32,140 nucleotides of DNA from Streptomyces tateyamensis (GTDB taxonomy: Bacteria > Actinomycetota > Actinomycetes > Streptomycetales > Streptomycetaceae): positions 30,259-62,398 of the forward strand of contig NZ_PYBW01000006.1 in NCBI RefSeq assembly GCF_003205575.1, given 5' to 3'. The notes beneath the pieces were generated by a model that did not search any database, was not told the origin of the DNA, and saw only the letters and a list, made by a program, of their open reading frames with translations. Positions within the stretch are counted from its first letter, which is position 1, and each line of letters opens with the position of its first letter. Below are positions 7,330 through 15,806 of the stretch, piece by piece. The position numbers and the translations under genes were made by a program.

Positions 7330-8277
7330 TCAGTCGTCCAGGCGGTGGCGCGTGTGCTGGAGGTAGGCCAGGCCGCGGTGGAGGTGGGCGCGGATGGTCG
7401 GGGTGAGGTGCTTGGCCCAGGTGGGGGTGGGGTCGGCGCGCAGATGGGTCCAGCAGGCGAGGGTGTAGCCGAACTGCTGGTGCGTCAGGTAGCCGTAGTG
7501 GTGCACGGGGCCGAATCGGCGGCCGGCGAGCATCTGGTCCGTCAGGTCGCCCATGGGCAGCACCGACCAGCCGTGCGTGGTCCGCGCGAAGTGGTGGGCG
7601 CCGTTGGCGCTGAAGACGCCCATGCCCAGGTGGACCGTGAGGAAGTCGGTGAGCTTCTCCTCGTCCCGCTCCCAGGCAGGCAGGCGGCCCTCGGCGCGCA
7701 GCCGGACGTGGGCCAGCTCGTGGGCGATGATCGCGGTGAGCACGGCCGGATCCTCGCGTGAGCGCAGGTCGAGCGAGATGACGGGGCGGCCGTCCTCGGC
7801 GTGGTAGGTGCCGACCGTGGTGGACCCGCGCTCCGCGGGGACGGCCTCGAAGTGGCGCACCTCCAGGTCGGGCGCCTGGACCCGCATCACCGTGCTGACC
7901 CGGCGGACCAGTTCCTCGACCTGCTCGGTGCTGCCCCGGTAGCCCACCGGATAGAAGGTGGCCGCGGGCCGCACCGCCGACTGCTCGGCGGGCGGGCCGA
8001 ACTCCCGGGTGCACCAGCGCAGCCAGCGCTCCAGTTGCTGCTGGTCGTGGTGCGGGACCGGGCACTCGGCGCTGGGCGCGGCGGGCTTGTGGGACCACGG
8101 CGGCGCCACCGCCGCGAAGCCGTCGGGGCGGTGCGGCTGTTCGGGCAGGAATCCCACGTCGGCCGTCCGCTCGCCGAGGTCGAGCGCCTCCTCGTCCGCG
8201 CCGAACAGGCGCTCACCCGCGCCGCGCAGGTGGTCGCCCGCGTCGCGCAGGCGGTCGGTCCAGTGCTGATCGGTCAT
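7330..8277 (-). CDS. HELAH-motif zinc metalloprotease-like protein
   Basis: This 315-residue protein has the zincin signature AIIAHELAHVRL (HELAH at 186-190), with an acidic helix DEEKLTDFLTVHLG about 20 residues later that could supply a third zinc ligand. No signal peptide or membrane segment is visible, so it is probably cytoplasmic. The N-terminal 60 residues are charged (RLRDAGDHLRGAGERLFGAD) and could be a helical interaction segment. I do not recognise a named family; substrate and role are unknown. ATG at 8277 has a G-rich ribosome binding site 6-11 nt upstream; ATG at 8283 is less well spaced. The start lies inside the end of the upstream XRE regulator gene on the same strand, which implies coupled expression. 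Confidence 0.75.
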   Translation of the reverse strand: MTDQHWTDRLRDAGDHLRGAGERLFGADEEALDLGERTADVGFLPEQPHRPDGFAAVAPPWSHKPAAPSAECPVPHHDQQQLERWLRWCTREFGPPAEQSAVRPAATFYPVGYRGSTEQVEELVRRVSTVMRVQAPDLEVRHFEAVPAERGSTTVGTYHAEDGRPVISLDLRSREDPAVLTAIIAHELAHVRLRAEGRLPAWERDEEKLTDFLTVHLGMGVFSANGAHHFARTTHGWSVLPMGDLTDQMLAGRRFGPVHHYGYLTHQQFGYTLACWTHLRADPTPTWAKHLTPTIRAHLHRGLAYLQHTRHRLDD

Positions 8278-9295
8278 CGCCATCCCCCCGGGGGGAACGT
8301 ACCCCCGGCGCTTCGCGAACACCCGTTATCTGAGCGAACGTTGAGCTGACCGCCACCACCTGCTCGTCGCCGCTGTCGGTGAGGTGCGGCAGCCGGGCCG
8401 CGGTCGCCTCGTCGCGGGCCTGCAGGATGACCAGTTGGAGGTCCTCCGGCGCCCGCAGCACGATCTGGTCCAGGCACAGCGGACCGAGCCGCTCGTGCAG
8501 CAGGTCCTTCGCCGTGCCCGCCCGCTCCTGCACCTCGTGTTCGTCCAGCCAGGCGTCGGCCTCTGGGAAGGCGCCCCGCAACCTGGCGATCAGCGCGGCG
8601 AGTTGGCGTCCGCCCGGGGTCTCGGCGCCGCCGCGTTCGGCGTAGCTGGCGCGCAGCTGGGCCAGGGTGCGGCGGGCGTGGTACTCCCAGTCCACGGTGC
8701 GGGCGCGGCTGAGCGGGTTGGCGAAGACCAGCCAGGCCATGTTGCGGTCCACCGGGTCGTACTGCGAGAAGTTCAGCAGCGCCTCGGCCTGCGGGTTCCA
8801 GGCCCGCACGTCCCAGTCGGCGTCCAGCAGGTAGGCGGGCGAGGGTGCCTGGGCCGCCAGCAGCCGGTTCAGCGCCGCCGGGATCCCGCGCACCGGCCGG
8901 TCGGGGTGCGGGCCCGGTTGGCTGCCCGCCAGGCGGAAGAAGTAGTCGGTCTCCGCCGGGTCCAGCCGCAGCGTGCCGGCCAGGGCGGCCAGCACCTCGG
9001 GGGAGGGGTTGATCTCCCGGCCCTGCTCGAGCCAGGTGTACCAGGTGACCCCGACCCCGGCGAGCACCGCCAGCTCCTCGCGCCGCAGCCCCGGGGTGCG
9101 GCGGCGGCCGCCGGCCGGCAGACCCACGTCCTGCGGGCTGAGGCGGGCCCGCCGGCTGCGCAGGAAGTTGGCCAGCGCGGTGCGCCGCTGCTGGTGCTGG
9201 TGCTCGTCCCCGTGCCGCGGCTCGTCCCTGCGCTGCCCGTGCTGCGGCTCGTCCCCCCGTTGCCCGTGCCGCTGAGTACCCGTCATCGCCCGCAT
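8213..9295 (-). CDS. XRE-family regulator with MmyB-like ligand domain
   Basis: The protein (360 residues) has an HTH_31-type helix-turn-helix: TPGLRREELAVLAGVGVTWY followed by LEQGREINPSPEVLAALAGT. A PAS-like MmyB/MLTR ligand-binding domain follows, with YLLDADWDVRAWNPQAEALL, MAWLVFANP and FPEADAWLDEHEV. These regulators often sense hydrophobic ligands and control a neighbouring gene, here perhaps the divergent secreted propeller gene at 9424 or the protease-like gene just downstream. The first 38 residues are an unusual repetitive His/Gln/Arg/Asp stretch before the normal start of the family. The frame runs on past the usual end and overlaps the protease-like gene by 65 bp, with an Arg/Pro-rich tail (PPARRGRPPARRG). 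ATG at 9295 or 9286 are both possible starts. Confidence 0.85.
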   Translation of the reverse strand: MRAMTGTQRHGQRGDEPQHGQRRDEPRHGDEHQHQQRRTALANFLRSRRARLSPQDVGLPAGGRRRTPGLRREELAVLAGVGVTWYTWLEQGREINPSPEVLAALAGTLRLDPAETDYFFRLAGSQPGPHPDRPVRGIPAALNRLLAAQAPSPAYLLDADWDVRAWNPQAEALLNFSQYDPVDRNMAWLVFANPLSRARTVDWEYHARRTLAQLRASYAERGGAETPGGRQLAALIARLRGAFPEADAWLDEHEVQERAGTAKDLLHERLGPLCLDQIVLRAPEDLQLVILQARDEATAARLPHLTDSGDEQVVAVSSTFAQITGVREAPGVRSPRGDGDDRSALDRPPARRGRPPARRG

Positions 9296-9423
9296 CCCCC
9301 TTCACCTAACACTATCTCCCCGCAGTTGGGTGGTAGTGCGGCTACCAGCATCGGCACGCACTGCCCGCCCGCCCGCCGACGCGAAAAGCTTGGGCCAGTC
9401 AACGGAGTTGAGGAGTGGTGACG

Positions 9424-10452
9424 ATGAACGGGACGACCCGACGGACCGCAGTGGCCGCCGCCCTGGCGGCGGCCGCGATCATGGGCGGCGCGCTGCCCGC
9501 AGTGGCGGCCGACCGGGCACCGGGCGCGGTGGCCCCGGCGGCCTGGTACGGCGGCGCGGTGGCCGGGACCGGCAACGAGCTGAACCCGGAGAGCGCCAGC
9601 TGGGACCCGACCAGCGGCCGGTTCGTGATCAGCTCGATCCACCAGGGCGTGGTCAGCACGGTGGGCCCCGACGGCGTGGCCCGCACCCTGGTCGCCGACC
9701 CGACGCTGGTCTCGGTGATCGGCGTCAAGGTGGACGCCGCGCGCGGGCGGGTGCTGGTCTGCAACGCCGACCCGGCCGGCCTGTCGGTGCGCAGCACCCC
9801 CGGCAGCCAGGGCCATGTGGCCGGCCTGGGCAGCTACGACCTGCGCACCGGCGCGCGGCGCTGGTACGTGGACCTGGCGGCGGTCGCCGCCGACGGCGGG
9901 CCGCACATGGCGAACGACGTGGTGTTCGACGCGGACGGCACGGCGTACGTGACCGACTCCTTCTCGCCGATCGTCTACCAGGTCACCGCCGACGGGCGGG
10001 CCTCGGTGTTGCTGCGCGACACCCGGCTCGGCGCCGGCGCCGGGCAGTTCGGGCTGAACGGCATCGTGCTGCGGGACAGCCGGCTGTACCTGGGCAACTA
10101 CCAGAACGGCGCGATCTGGGAGGTGCCGGTGCACCGCTTGGGCGCGCTCCGGCTGCTGGTGCAGGACCCGCGGCTGGTGGGCCTGGACGGCCTGACCGCC
10201 GGGCCGGACGGCACCCTGCTGGGCGCCACCAACCGGATCGGGACGGACTCCTCGGGCCAGGTGGTGACGGTTCGTCAGCACCACGGCCAGGCGCGGCTGA
10301 GCGTGGCGAACGCGCCGGTGCCCGCTCCCACCGCGGTGACCAAGGGCCCGGACGGCGCCTACTGGGTGCTGAGCGGGCGGATGGACGTGCTGTTCGCCGG
10401 CGGGGCGACCGACGAGTTCCGGCTGGTCAGGCTGCCTGCCGTCGGGCGGTGA
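9424..10452 (+). CDS. secreted SMP-30/gluconolactonase-like beta-propeller protein
   Basis: The 342-residue protein starts with a signal peptide: basic RTT/RR, a long Ala-rich core and a probable cleavage site after LPAVAA. The mature part shows propeller repeats of the SMP-30/NHL kind, for example SASWDPTSGRFVISS, NDVVFDADGTAYVTDSFSP, LNGIVLRDSRLYLGNY and LDGLTAGPDGTLLGATN. Such proteins are extracellular lactonases or binding scaffolds; the substrate is unknown. ATG at 9424 is chosen over GTG at 9415 because AGGAG at 9411-9415 is correctly spaced for it and it opens directly with the signal peptide. It is divergent from the MmyB-type regulator, and its last 26 bp overlap the end of the convergent chelatase gene. 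Confidence 0.82.
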   Translation: MNGTTRRTAVAAALAAAAIMGGALPAVAADRAPGAVAPAAWYGGAVAGTGNELNPESASWDPTSGRFVISSIHQGVVSTVGPDGVARTLVADPTLVSVIGVKVDAARGRVLVCNADPAGLSVRSTPGSQGHVAGLGSYDLRTGARRWYVDLAAVAADGGPHMANDVVFDADGTAYVTDSFSPIVYQVTADGRASVLLRDTRLGAGAGQFGLNGIVLRDSRLYLGNYQNGAIWEVPVHRLGALRLLVQDPRLVGLDGLTAGPDGTLLGATNRIGTDSSGQVVTVRQHHGQARLSVANAPVPAPTAVTKGPDGAYWVLSGRMDVLFAGGATDEFRLVRLPAVGR

Positions 10453-11242
10453 CGCAGGCTGCCCGCTGTCGGGCGGCGACGGCGGGCACCGCGGCGTAGC
10501 GGGCGAGCACCAGCTTGGCCAGCTCCGGGGCGGCGCCGAGCACGGGGGCGACCAGGTCGGCCCCGGCCTCGGCGGCCGCCGAGGCGATCCGGTCCGGCAG
10601 CAGTCCCGGCGCCAGCAGGTACGGGGCGACGGCGGTCCGCTCGGCCCCGGCGGCGCGTAGCTCGGCCAGCGCCTCGGGGACCCGGGGGCCGCCGGCCGAG
10701 GCGTAGGCGACGGTGACCGCCGCCCAGCCGCGCCGGGCCCCCCAGTGCGCGGCCAGCGCACGGGTGGCGGCGTCGGCGGCCGGGTCGGAGGAGCCGGCCG
10801 CGGCCAGCACCAGGCCGGTGCGGGCCCGCTCGACGGGGTCGGCCACCCGCAGGCCGGCCTCGGCCAGGCGCCGCTCCAGCGCGGCGAGCAGCAGTTCCTC
10901 GCGCGGAGCGCCGAGCACCTCGGCCACCGGGAGGCCGCCGCCTCCGCCGGCCCCGGCCCCGCCGTCACCGCCGACCCCGGCCCCGGCGGCGAGCAGCGCG
11001 GCGGGGATGTCGTGCTTGGCGTGGTAGGCCCGGTTGAGCAGCAGCGGGACGGCCACCGCGGGCCGCCCCGCCAGGCGCTCCAGCACCCGGGGCAGCCGCG
11101 GGGCGGAGTGGTCCAGGTAGGCGGTGTCCACCGCCAGCCCGGGCTGCTGCGCCCGCACCTGGCGCACCAGGGCGTCGACCGTCGCGGCGTGCCGCGGGTC
11201 GCGGCTGCCGTGGGCGATCAGCAACAGGGTGGGCTGGGACAT
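10427..11242 (-). CDS. sirohydrochlorin chelatase, CbiX/SirB type
   Basis: The 271-residue protein is a two-repeat class II chelatase. The N-terminal AHGSRDPRH (His11) and AYHAKHDIP (His74) carry the metal-handling histidines, and the second half repeats the fold (LVLAAAGSSDPAAD, APYLLAPGLLPDRI). It would insert Fe(II) into sirohydrochlorin to make siroheme for the sulfite reductase encoded at the head of this locus. A low-complexity Gly-rich linker (VGGDGGAGAGGGGG) joins the halves. It is the last gene of the sulfur locus, 45 bp after the permease gene, with GGAAG before the ATG. Cobalt use for B12 cannot be excluded from sequence; the context favours siroheme. Confidence 0.9.
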   Translation of the reverse strand: MSQPTLLLIAHGSRDPRHAATVDALVRQVRAQQPGLAVDTAYLDHSAPRLPRVLERLAGRPAVAVPLLLNRAYHAKHDIPAALLAAGAGVGGDGGAGAGGGGGLPVAEVLGAPREELLLAALERRLAEAGLRVADPVERARTGLVLAAAGSSDPAADAATRALAAHWGARRGWAAVTVAYASAGGPRVPEALAELRAAGAERTAVAPYLLAPGLLPDRIASAAAEAGADLVAPVLGAAPELAKLVLARYAAVPAVAARQRAACVTARRQAA

Positions 11243-11287
11243 GGCGGCTTCCGTGACGTGGTGCGGATACTCGGGGCGCGGTGGTGC

Positions 11288-12211
11288 TCAGCGCGAGGTC
11301 TGCAGCAGCCCGCGGCTGCGCAGCACCCGTCGCTCGACCGGCGAGAAGACCAGCAGGTCGATGGCGACCCCGACGACCAGGATCAAAATGATACCGAGCA
11401 GCACCCCGGCCATGTTGCTGGAGTCGCGCTGGTTCTCCAGGTAGCGGCCCAGGCCGATGCCCAGGTCGGGGGAGGAGGCGATCAGCTCGGCGGCCATCAG
11501 CGAGCGCCAGGAGAAGGCCCAGCCCTGCTTGAGCCCCGCCAGGTAGCCGGGCAGCGCGGCCGGCAGCAGGATGTGCCGGGCCCCGCTCAGGCCGCGCGCG
11601 CCCAGGGTGCGCCCGGCCCGCAGGAAGAGCGGCGGGACCTGGTCGATGCCGGAGATCAGGCCGTTGGCGATCGAGGGCACCGCGCCGAGCAGGATCACCG
11701 CGTACATCGCGGAGTCGTTGATGCCCAGCCAGATCACCGCGGCCGGCACCCAGGCCACCGAGGGCAGCGACTGCAGCCCCGAGAGCACCGGCGCCACGGC
11801 CGCCCGCACCGGTCGGACCCGGGCCACCAGCAGCCCGATCGGGGTGCCGATCACCACCGCGGCGACGAAGCCGGAGATGCCGCGCCAGATGCTGGTCCAG
11901 ACGATCGAGAAGAGCGTGCCCTGGTACCAGAGGTCCTGCAGGCTCTGCCAGACGGCCAGCGGGCTGGGCAGCTTGTACGACGGAGTGACGTGCAGGCTGT
12001 AGACCAGCTGCCACAGCGCCAGCACCAGCAGCACGCCGAGCACCGGCGGCAGCACCTTCTGTCGCAGCACCTGGGTCAGCGGGGTGCGCTGGACCTGCAC
12101 CGCGTCCAGCGCGTCCAGGCCGGCCTCGACGCCGTGCAGGTCGCTGCCGGGGGCGGCGGTGCCGGCCGGGTTCTCGGTCTCCGCCACGGCGGCGGTCTCA
12201 GTGCTGGCCAT
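11288..12211 (-). CDS. ssuC: sulfonate-type ABC transporter permease, SsuC-like
   Basis: This 307-residue membrane protein is a BPD-type importer permease with about six transmembrane segments, for example VLPPVLGVLLVLALWQLVYS and MAGVLLGIILILVVGVAIDL. The EAA-type coupling loop lies around RTLGARGLSGARHILLPAAL, which fits the SsuC/TauC class. With SsuA and SsuB it would import alkanesulfonates or a related sulfur ester; the exact substrate is not certain. ATG at 12211 lies 14 bp inside the end of the ATPase gene with GGGAG upstream, so translation is coupled. The first 45 residues are a polar extension before the first membrane span. Confidence 0.92.
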   Translation of the reverse strand: MASTETAAVAETENPAGTAAPGSDLHGVEAGLDALDAVQVQRTPLTQVLRQKVLPPVLGVLLVLALWQLVYSLHVTPSYKLPSPLAVWQSLQDLWYQGTLFSIVWTSIWRGISGFVAAVVIGTPIGLLVARVRPVRAAVAPVLSGLQSLPSVAWVPAAVIWLGINDSAMYAVILLGAVPSIANGLISGIDQVPPLFLRAGRTLGARGLSGARHILLPAALPGYLAGLKQGWAFSWRSLMAAELIASSPDLGIGLGRYLENQRDSSNMAGVLLGIILILVVGVAIDLLVFSPVERRVLRSRGLLQTSR

Positions 12212-13001
12212 GGCGGCGGATCTCCCTGCGCAGGTCTTCGGTGATCTCGACGGACAGGTCCGCGACGCAGGCGGACTCGATGCGGCGCGGCTGCGGCAGG
12301 TCGATCTCCCACTGCTTGGCCACCCGGCCGGGCCGGGAGGAGAGCAGCACCACCCGCTGGGCCAGCCGGACCGCCTCGCGCACGTTGTGGGTGACGAAGA
12401 GCACGGTCAGCTGTCGCTCCGACCAGATCCGGGTGATCTCCTCGTGCAGCACGTCCCGGGTGATCGCGTCCAGGGCGGCGAACGGCTCGTCCATCAGCAG
12501 CACCTTGCTGCCCTGGGCCAGCGCGCGGGCCATCGCGACCCGCTGGCGCATGCCGCCGGACAGCTCGTGCACCCGCTTGCCGTAGGAGCCGGCCAGCCGA
12601 ACCAGCTCCAGCAGGCGCTCGGCCTCGGGCCGGCGCTCGGCGCGCGGCACGCCGTTCAGCCGCAGCGCCAGCTCGATGTTCTTGCCCGCGGTCAGCCACG
12701 GGAACAGCGCGTGCTCCTGGAACATCAGGGCCGGGCGGGCTCCGGCCACCTCGATGGTGCCCGCGGTCGGCCGGTCGAGGCCGGCCACCAGGTTGAGCAG
12801 CGTGGACTTGCCGCAGCCGGAGGCGCCGAGCAGGCAGAGGAACTCGCCCGCGGCCACGTCCAGGTTGATGTCGTCCAGCACCGGGGCGTCGGCACCCGGG
12901 CGGCCGAAGGTCTTGTGCACGCCCGCGATCCGCACGGCGGGGGCGCCGCTGCGGTCCGCGAGGACGGGAGCCTCGTTCGGGGTGGTCAGTGCCGTGCTCA
13001 T
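12198..13001 (-). CDS. ssuB: sulfonate-type ABC transporter ATPase, SsuB-like
   Basis: The 267-residue protein has all ABC ATPase motifs: Walker A GASGCGKST (59-67), a Q-loop in MFQEHALFPW, signature LSGGMRQR, Walker B VLLMDEPFAALD and the H-loop FVTHNVREA. It powers the SsuC permease from the cytoplasmic face. ATG at 13001 is chosen because AGGAGG lies 8 nt upstream; GTG at 13010 overlaps that site. It is preceded by a 145-bp gap with two strong hairpins after ssuA, which would lower ATPase/permease expression relative to the binding protein. Confidence 0.95.
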   Translation of the reverse strand: MSTALTTPNEAPVLADRSGAPAVRIAGVHKTFGRPGADAPVLDDINLDVAAGEFLCLLGASGCGKSTLLNLVAGLDRPTAGTIEVAGARPALMFQEHALFPWLTAGKNIELALRLNGVPRAERRPEAERLLELVRLAGSYGKRVHELSGGMRQRVAMARALAQGSKVLLMDEPFAALDAITRDVLHEEITRIWSERQLTVLFVTHNVREAVRLAQRVVLLSSRPGRVAKQWEIDLPQPRRIESACVADLSVEITEDLRREIRRHGQH

Positions 13002-13047
13002 CGCGGGCACCTCCTGGCGTGAGTGGGGCGAGCGGAAGCTGGGGGAG

Positions 13048-13143
13048 CCGGTGCCCGCCCCCGGCCGGCCCTGTGACTGGGCATCGACCGGGTCGGACGG
13101 GGGCGGGCACCGGAGCAGGGCGGTCCTGACGGTGCGTCAGGAC
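13048..13143 (-). terminator. double hairpin between ssuA and ssuB
   Basis: Two inverted repeats fill the gap. The first in transcription order is a perfect 9-bp stem, GTCCTGACG (13123-13131) with CGTCAGGAC (13135-13143), starting 4 bp after the ssuA stop. The second is a perfect 15-bp stem, CCGGTGCCCGCCCCC (13048-13062) with its complement at 13099-13113, around a 36-nt loop. Neither has a T-run. Partial termination or 3' end protection of the binding-protein mRNA is the likely role (inference). Confidence 0.6.
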
Positions 13144-13146
13144 GGG

Positions 13147-14265
13147 TTACGGGGCGCCGAGTCCGGCGTCCTGGACAGCCGGCTGTCCGGCCGCCTGGAG
13201 CACCTTGTTCAGCGGCGCCAGGTCGTAGATCCCGGCGATGTTCGGCTTCTTCAGCAGGCCGGCGGTGACCGCGTGGTCGGCCTCCGACTGCAGGGTGGCC
13301 GCCAGCGGGTCGTCCAGGAAGTCGATGCTCTTCCAGGCCGGCGCCAGGACCGCGTCCGGCAGCGCGTTGCCGCCGGCCGCCTTGATCGCGGCGTTGGCGT
13401 CCTGCGCGGCCTTGTCGGAGTTGGCCTTGATGAACGCGTTGGTCTTCACCGAGCCGCGCAGCACGGCCTCCACCACGTCCGGGTGGGCCTTGAGGAACTT
13501 CTGCGAGACGATGATGTTGGTGATCACGAACTGCTTGTTCGGCCAGAGGTCCTTCTCGTCCAGCAGCACCTTGGCGCCCTTGCTCACCAGGGTGGAGGCG
13601 GTCGGCTCGGGCACCCAGGCACCGTCGATCGCGCCGGAGGAGTAGGCGTCGGGGGTGACCTTGTTGTCGGTGCGGACCACCGAGACGTCGCCCGCACCGG
13701 ACTGCGGGTCCTCCTTGAAGCCCTTGCCCGCCAGGTAGTTGAGCAGCGCCACGTCCTGGGTGTTGCCCAGCTGCGGGGTGGCGATCTTCTTGCCCTTGAG
13801 CTCGTCCAGGCTGGTGATCTTCGCCGGGTTGACCACCAGCGCCACGCCGCCGGAGGCCGAGCCGCCGACGATCTTCAGGTTGGAGCTGTTGGACTGCACG
13901 TAGCCGTTGATCGCCGGAGAGGGCCCGACCCAGCCGATGTCGATCGAACCGGCGTTGAGCGCCTCGATCTCGGAGGGGCCGGCGTTGAACACCTGGGTCT
14001 TGATCTGGGTGCCGCCCAACTCCTTCTGGAACAGCCCCTCCTGCAGACCGACCAGGGCGGTGCCGTGGGTCAGGTTGGCGAAGTAGCCGATCTTCACGGT
14101 GTCGGCGGAGAGCTTGGCGCCGCTGGTGGCGGCGGCCGGGGCGGCGTTGGCGGTCTTGTCCGCCTTGGAACCGTAGCTGCAGGCGCTGAGCAGGCCGACC
14201 GCGGTCAGGGCGGCGACGGCGGCCGCCGTCGCGCGCAGTGATCTGGAGGTCTGGAGCGAAGCCAT
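13147..14265 (-). CDS. ssuA: sulfonate-type ABC substrate-binding lipoprotein, SsuA-like
   Basis: The 372-residue protein has a lipoprotein signal peptide ending LLSAC, with Cys29 as the lipidated residue, followed by a polar linker. The mature part matches the NitT/TauT/SsuA binding-protein class: VKIGYFANLTHGTALVGLQE, FNAGPSEIEALNAGSIDIGW, VGPSPAINGY and KGKKIATPQLGNTQDVAL. It would capture a sulfonate or sulfate ester outside the membrane and deliver it to SsuC. The SD GAGGAC precedes ATG at 14265. A 201-bp gap with hairpins separates it from cysN upstream, so it may have its own promoter. Confidence 0.92.
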   Translation of the reverse strand: MASLQTSRSLRATAAAVAALTAVGLLSACSYGSKADKTANAAPAAATSGAKLSADTVKIGYFANLTHGTALVGLQEGLFQKELGGTQIKTQVFNAGPSEIEALNAGSIDIGWVGPSPAINGYVQSNSSNLKIVGGSASGGVALVVNPAKITSLDELKGKKIATPQLGNTQDVALLNYLAGKGFKEDPQSGAGDVSVVRTDNKVTPDAYSSGAIDGAWVPEPTASTLVSKGAKVLLDEKDLWPNKQFVITNIIVSQKFLKAHPDVVEAVLRGSVKTNAFIKANSDKAAQDANAAIKAAGGNALPDAVLAPAWKSIDFLDDPLAATLQSEADHAVTAGLLKKPNIAGIYDLAPLNKVLQAAGQPAVQDAGLGAP

Positions 14266-14319
14266 CGAGGTGTCCTCTGGGTGGAACGGTCAAGGGAAGG
14301 TAGTGCGGGCACGCCGGGT

Positions 14320-14367
14320 GCCTTCTTCGGGGAAGGCGGCCGGTGACGGGGTGTCAGTGACCCCGTC
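14320..14367 (-). terminator. hairpins between cysN and ssuA
   Basis: In the 201-bp gap, GACGGGGT (14345-14352) pairs perfectly with ACCCCGTC (14360-14367) around a 7-nt loop, and GCCTTC (14320-14325) pairs with GAAGGC (14332-14337). Together they look like an intrinsic terminator or attenuator that separates the cysDNC part from the ssu part of the locus. Apart from these hairpins and the ssuA ribosome binding site, nothing else was seen in the gap. Confidence 0.55.
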
Positions 14368-14466
14368 CGCACCCACATCGGCCGATGCCGCCCTGGCCGC
14401 TGCCACGGACGCCGCTGCCGATGCGGCCGCCTTCCTTGTCCATGCCGGAGAACGCCTCGCCGGGCA

Positions 14467-15804
14467 TCAGACCCAAGCCCCCTCTTCGTCGTCGAGCGTC
14501 GGCGCGGCCAGGGCCCCGTCGAAGGACTCACCCGCCATGCCGGCGGTGAGCGTGGTGCCGTCGGCCGGGTCGATCAGCAGGAACGACCCGGTGCGGCGGT
14601 TGTCCGCGTAGGCGTCCAGGGCCAGCGGCTCGGCGGTGCGCAGCACCACGCGGCCGATGTCGTTGACGTTCAACTCCTGGGCGCCGGTGCGCGGTTCGAG
14701 CGTGTCGATGTCGATCCGGTAGGAGATCTCCTTGACCAGCGCGCGGACGGTGCGGGTGGTGTGCTTGAGCAGCACCTTGTCCCCGGCCCGCAGCGGACGC
14801 TCGTTCAGGTGGCAGACCGTCGCCTCGACGTCCTTGGTCGGCTGCGGAGCCTTGCCCGCCGCGATCAGGTCGCCGCGGGAGATGTCGATGTCCTCGGCAA
14901 GGCGGACGGTGATCGACTGGGGCGCCCAGGCGATGTCGGTCTCGGTGCCGAGCACGTCGATCCCGGCCACTGTGGTGGTGTGGCCGCTGGGCAGCACCGT
15001 GACGGCATCGCCCCTGCGCAGCACGCCGGAGGCCAACTGGCCCGCGTAGCCGCGGTAGTCGGGCAGCTCGGCGCTCTGCGGGCGGATCACGTACTGGACC
15101 GGGAAGCGGGCCGGCTCCAGGCTCGGGTCCGAGCCGACCGGCACCGTCTCCAGGTGCTCCAGCAGGGTCGGGCCGCCGTACCAGTCCATGTGCGCGCTCG
15201 GCTCGACCACGTTGTCCCCGGCGAGGGCGGAGATCGGGACCGAGATCACGTCGCGCACCCCGAGCGAGGCCGCGTAGGCGGTGAACTCCTCGGCGATGGC
15301 GGCGAAGACCGGCTCGGCGTAGTCGACCAGGTCCATCTTGTTGACCGCGAGCACCACGTGCGGCACGCGCAGCAGGGCGGCCACCGCGGCGTGCCGGCGG
15401 GTCTGCTCGACCACGCCGTTGCGCGCGTCCACCAGCACCACGGCCAGCTCGGCGGTGGAGGCGCCGGTCACCATGTTGCGGGTGTACTGCACGTGGCCGG
15501 GGGTGTCGGCGAGGATGAACCGGCGCCGGGGGGTGGCGAAGTAGCGGTACGCCACGTCGATGGTGATGCCCTGCTCGCGCTCGGCCCGCAGGCCGTCGGT
15601 GAGCAGCGCCAGGTCCGGCGCCTCCTGGCCGCGCTTGCGGGAGGCGTGCTCGACGGCCTCCAACTGGTCCGCCAGCACCGACTTGGAGTCGTGCAGCAGG
15701 CGGCCGACCAGGGTGGACTTGCCGTCGTCCACCGAACCGGCGGTGGCGAAGCGCAGCAGCGAGGTGGCGGTGAGCGCGTCGAGCTCAACGGAGTTGCTGG
15801 ACAT
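14467..15804 (-). CDS. cysN: sulfate adenylyltransferase subunit 1, GTPase CysN
   Basis: The 445-residue protein is an EF-Tu-like GTPase. The motifs are GSVDDGKST (P-loop), EQGITIDVAYRYF (switch I), DTPGH (switch II) and NKMD (G4). With CysD it forms ATP sulfurylase, coupling GTP hydrolysis to adenosine 5'-phosphosulfate synthesis from sulfate and ATP. It is the stand-alone form; APS kinase is the separate gene cysC at 16742. ATG at 15804 is 2 bp after the cysD stop, so the genes are co-translated. Confidence 0.97.
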   Translation of the reverse strand: MSSNSVELDALTATSLLRFATAGSVDDGKSTLVGRLLHDSKSVLADQLEAVEHASRKRGQEAPDLALLTDGLRAEREQGITIDVAYRYFATPRRRFILADTPGHVQYTRNMVTGASTAELAVVLVDARNGVVEQTRRHAAVAALLRVPHVVLAVNKMDLVDYAEPVFAAIAEEFTAYAASLGVRDVISVPISALAGDNVVEPSAHMDWYGGPTLLEHLETVPVGSDPSLEPARFPVQYVIRPQSAELPDYRGYAGQLASGVLRRGDAVTVLPSGHTTTVAGIDVLGTETDIAWAPQSITVRLAEDIDISRGDLIAAGKAPQPTKDVEATVCHLNERPLRAGDKVLLKHTTRTVRALVKEISYRIDIDTLEPRTGAQELNVNDIGRVVLRTAEPLALDAYADNRRTGSFLLIDPADGTTLTAGMAGESFDGALAAPTLDDEEGAWV

Positions 15805-15806
15805 GG

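Noticed and set aside
14266..14466. Small plus-strand gene in the cysN-ssuA gap
   Set aside because: The open reading has no domain or ribosome binding site, and the gap is filled by hairpins.
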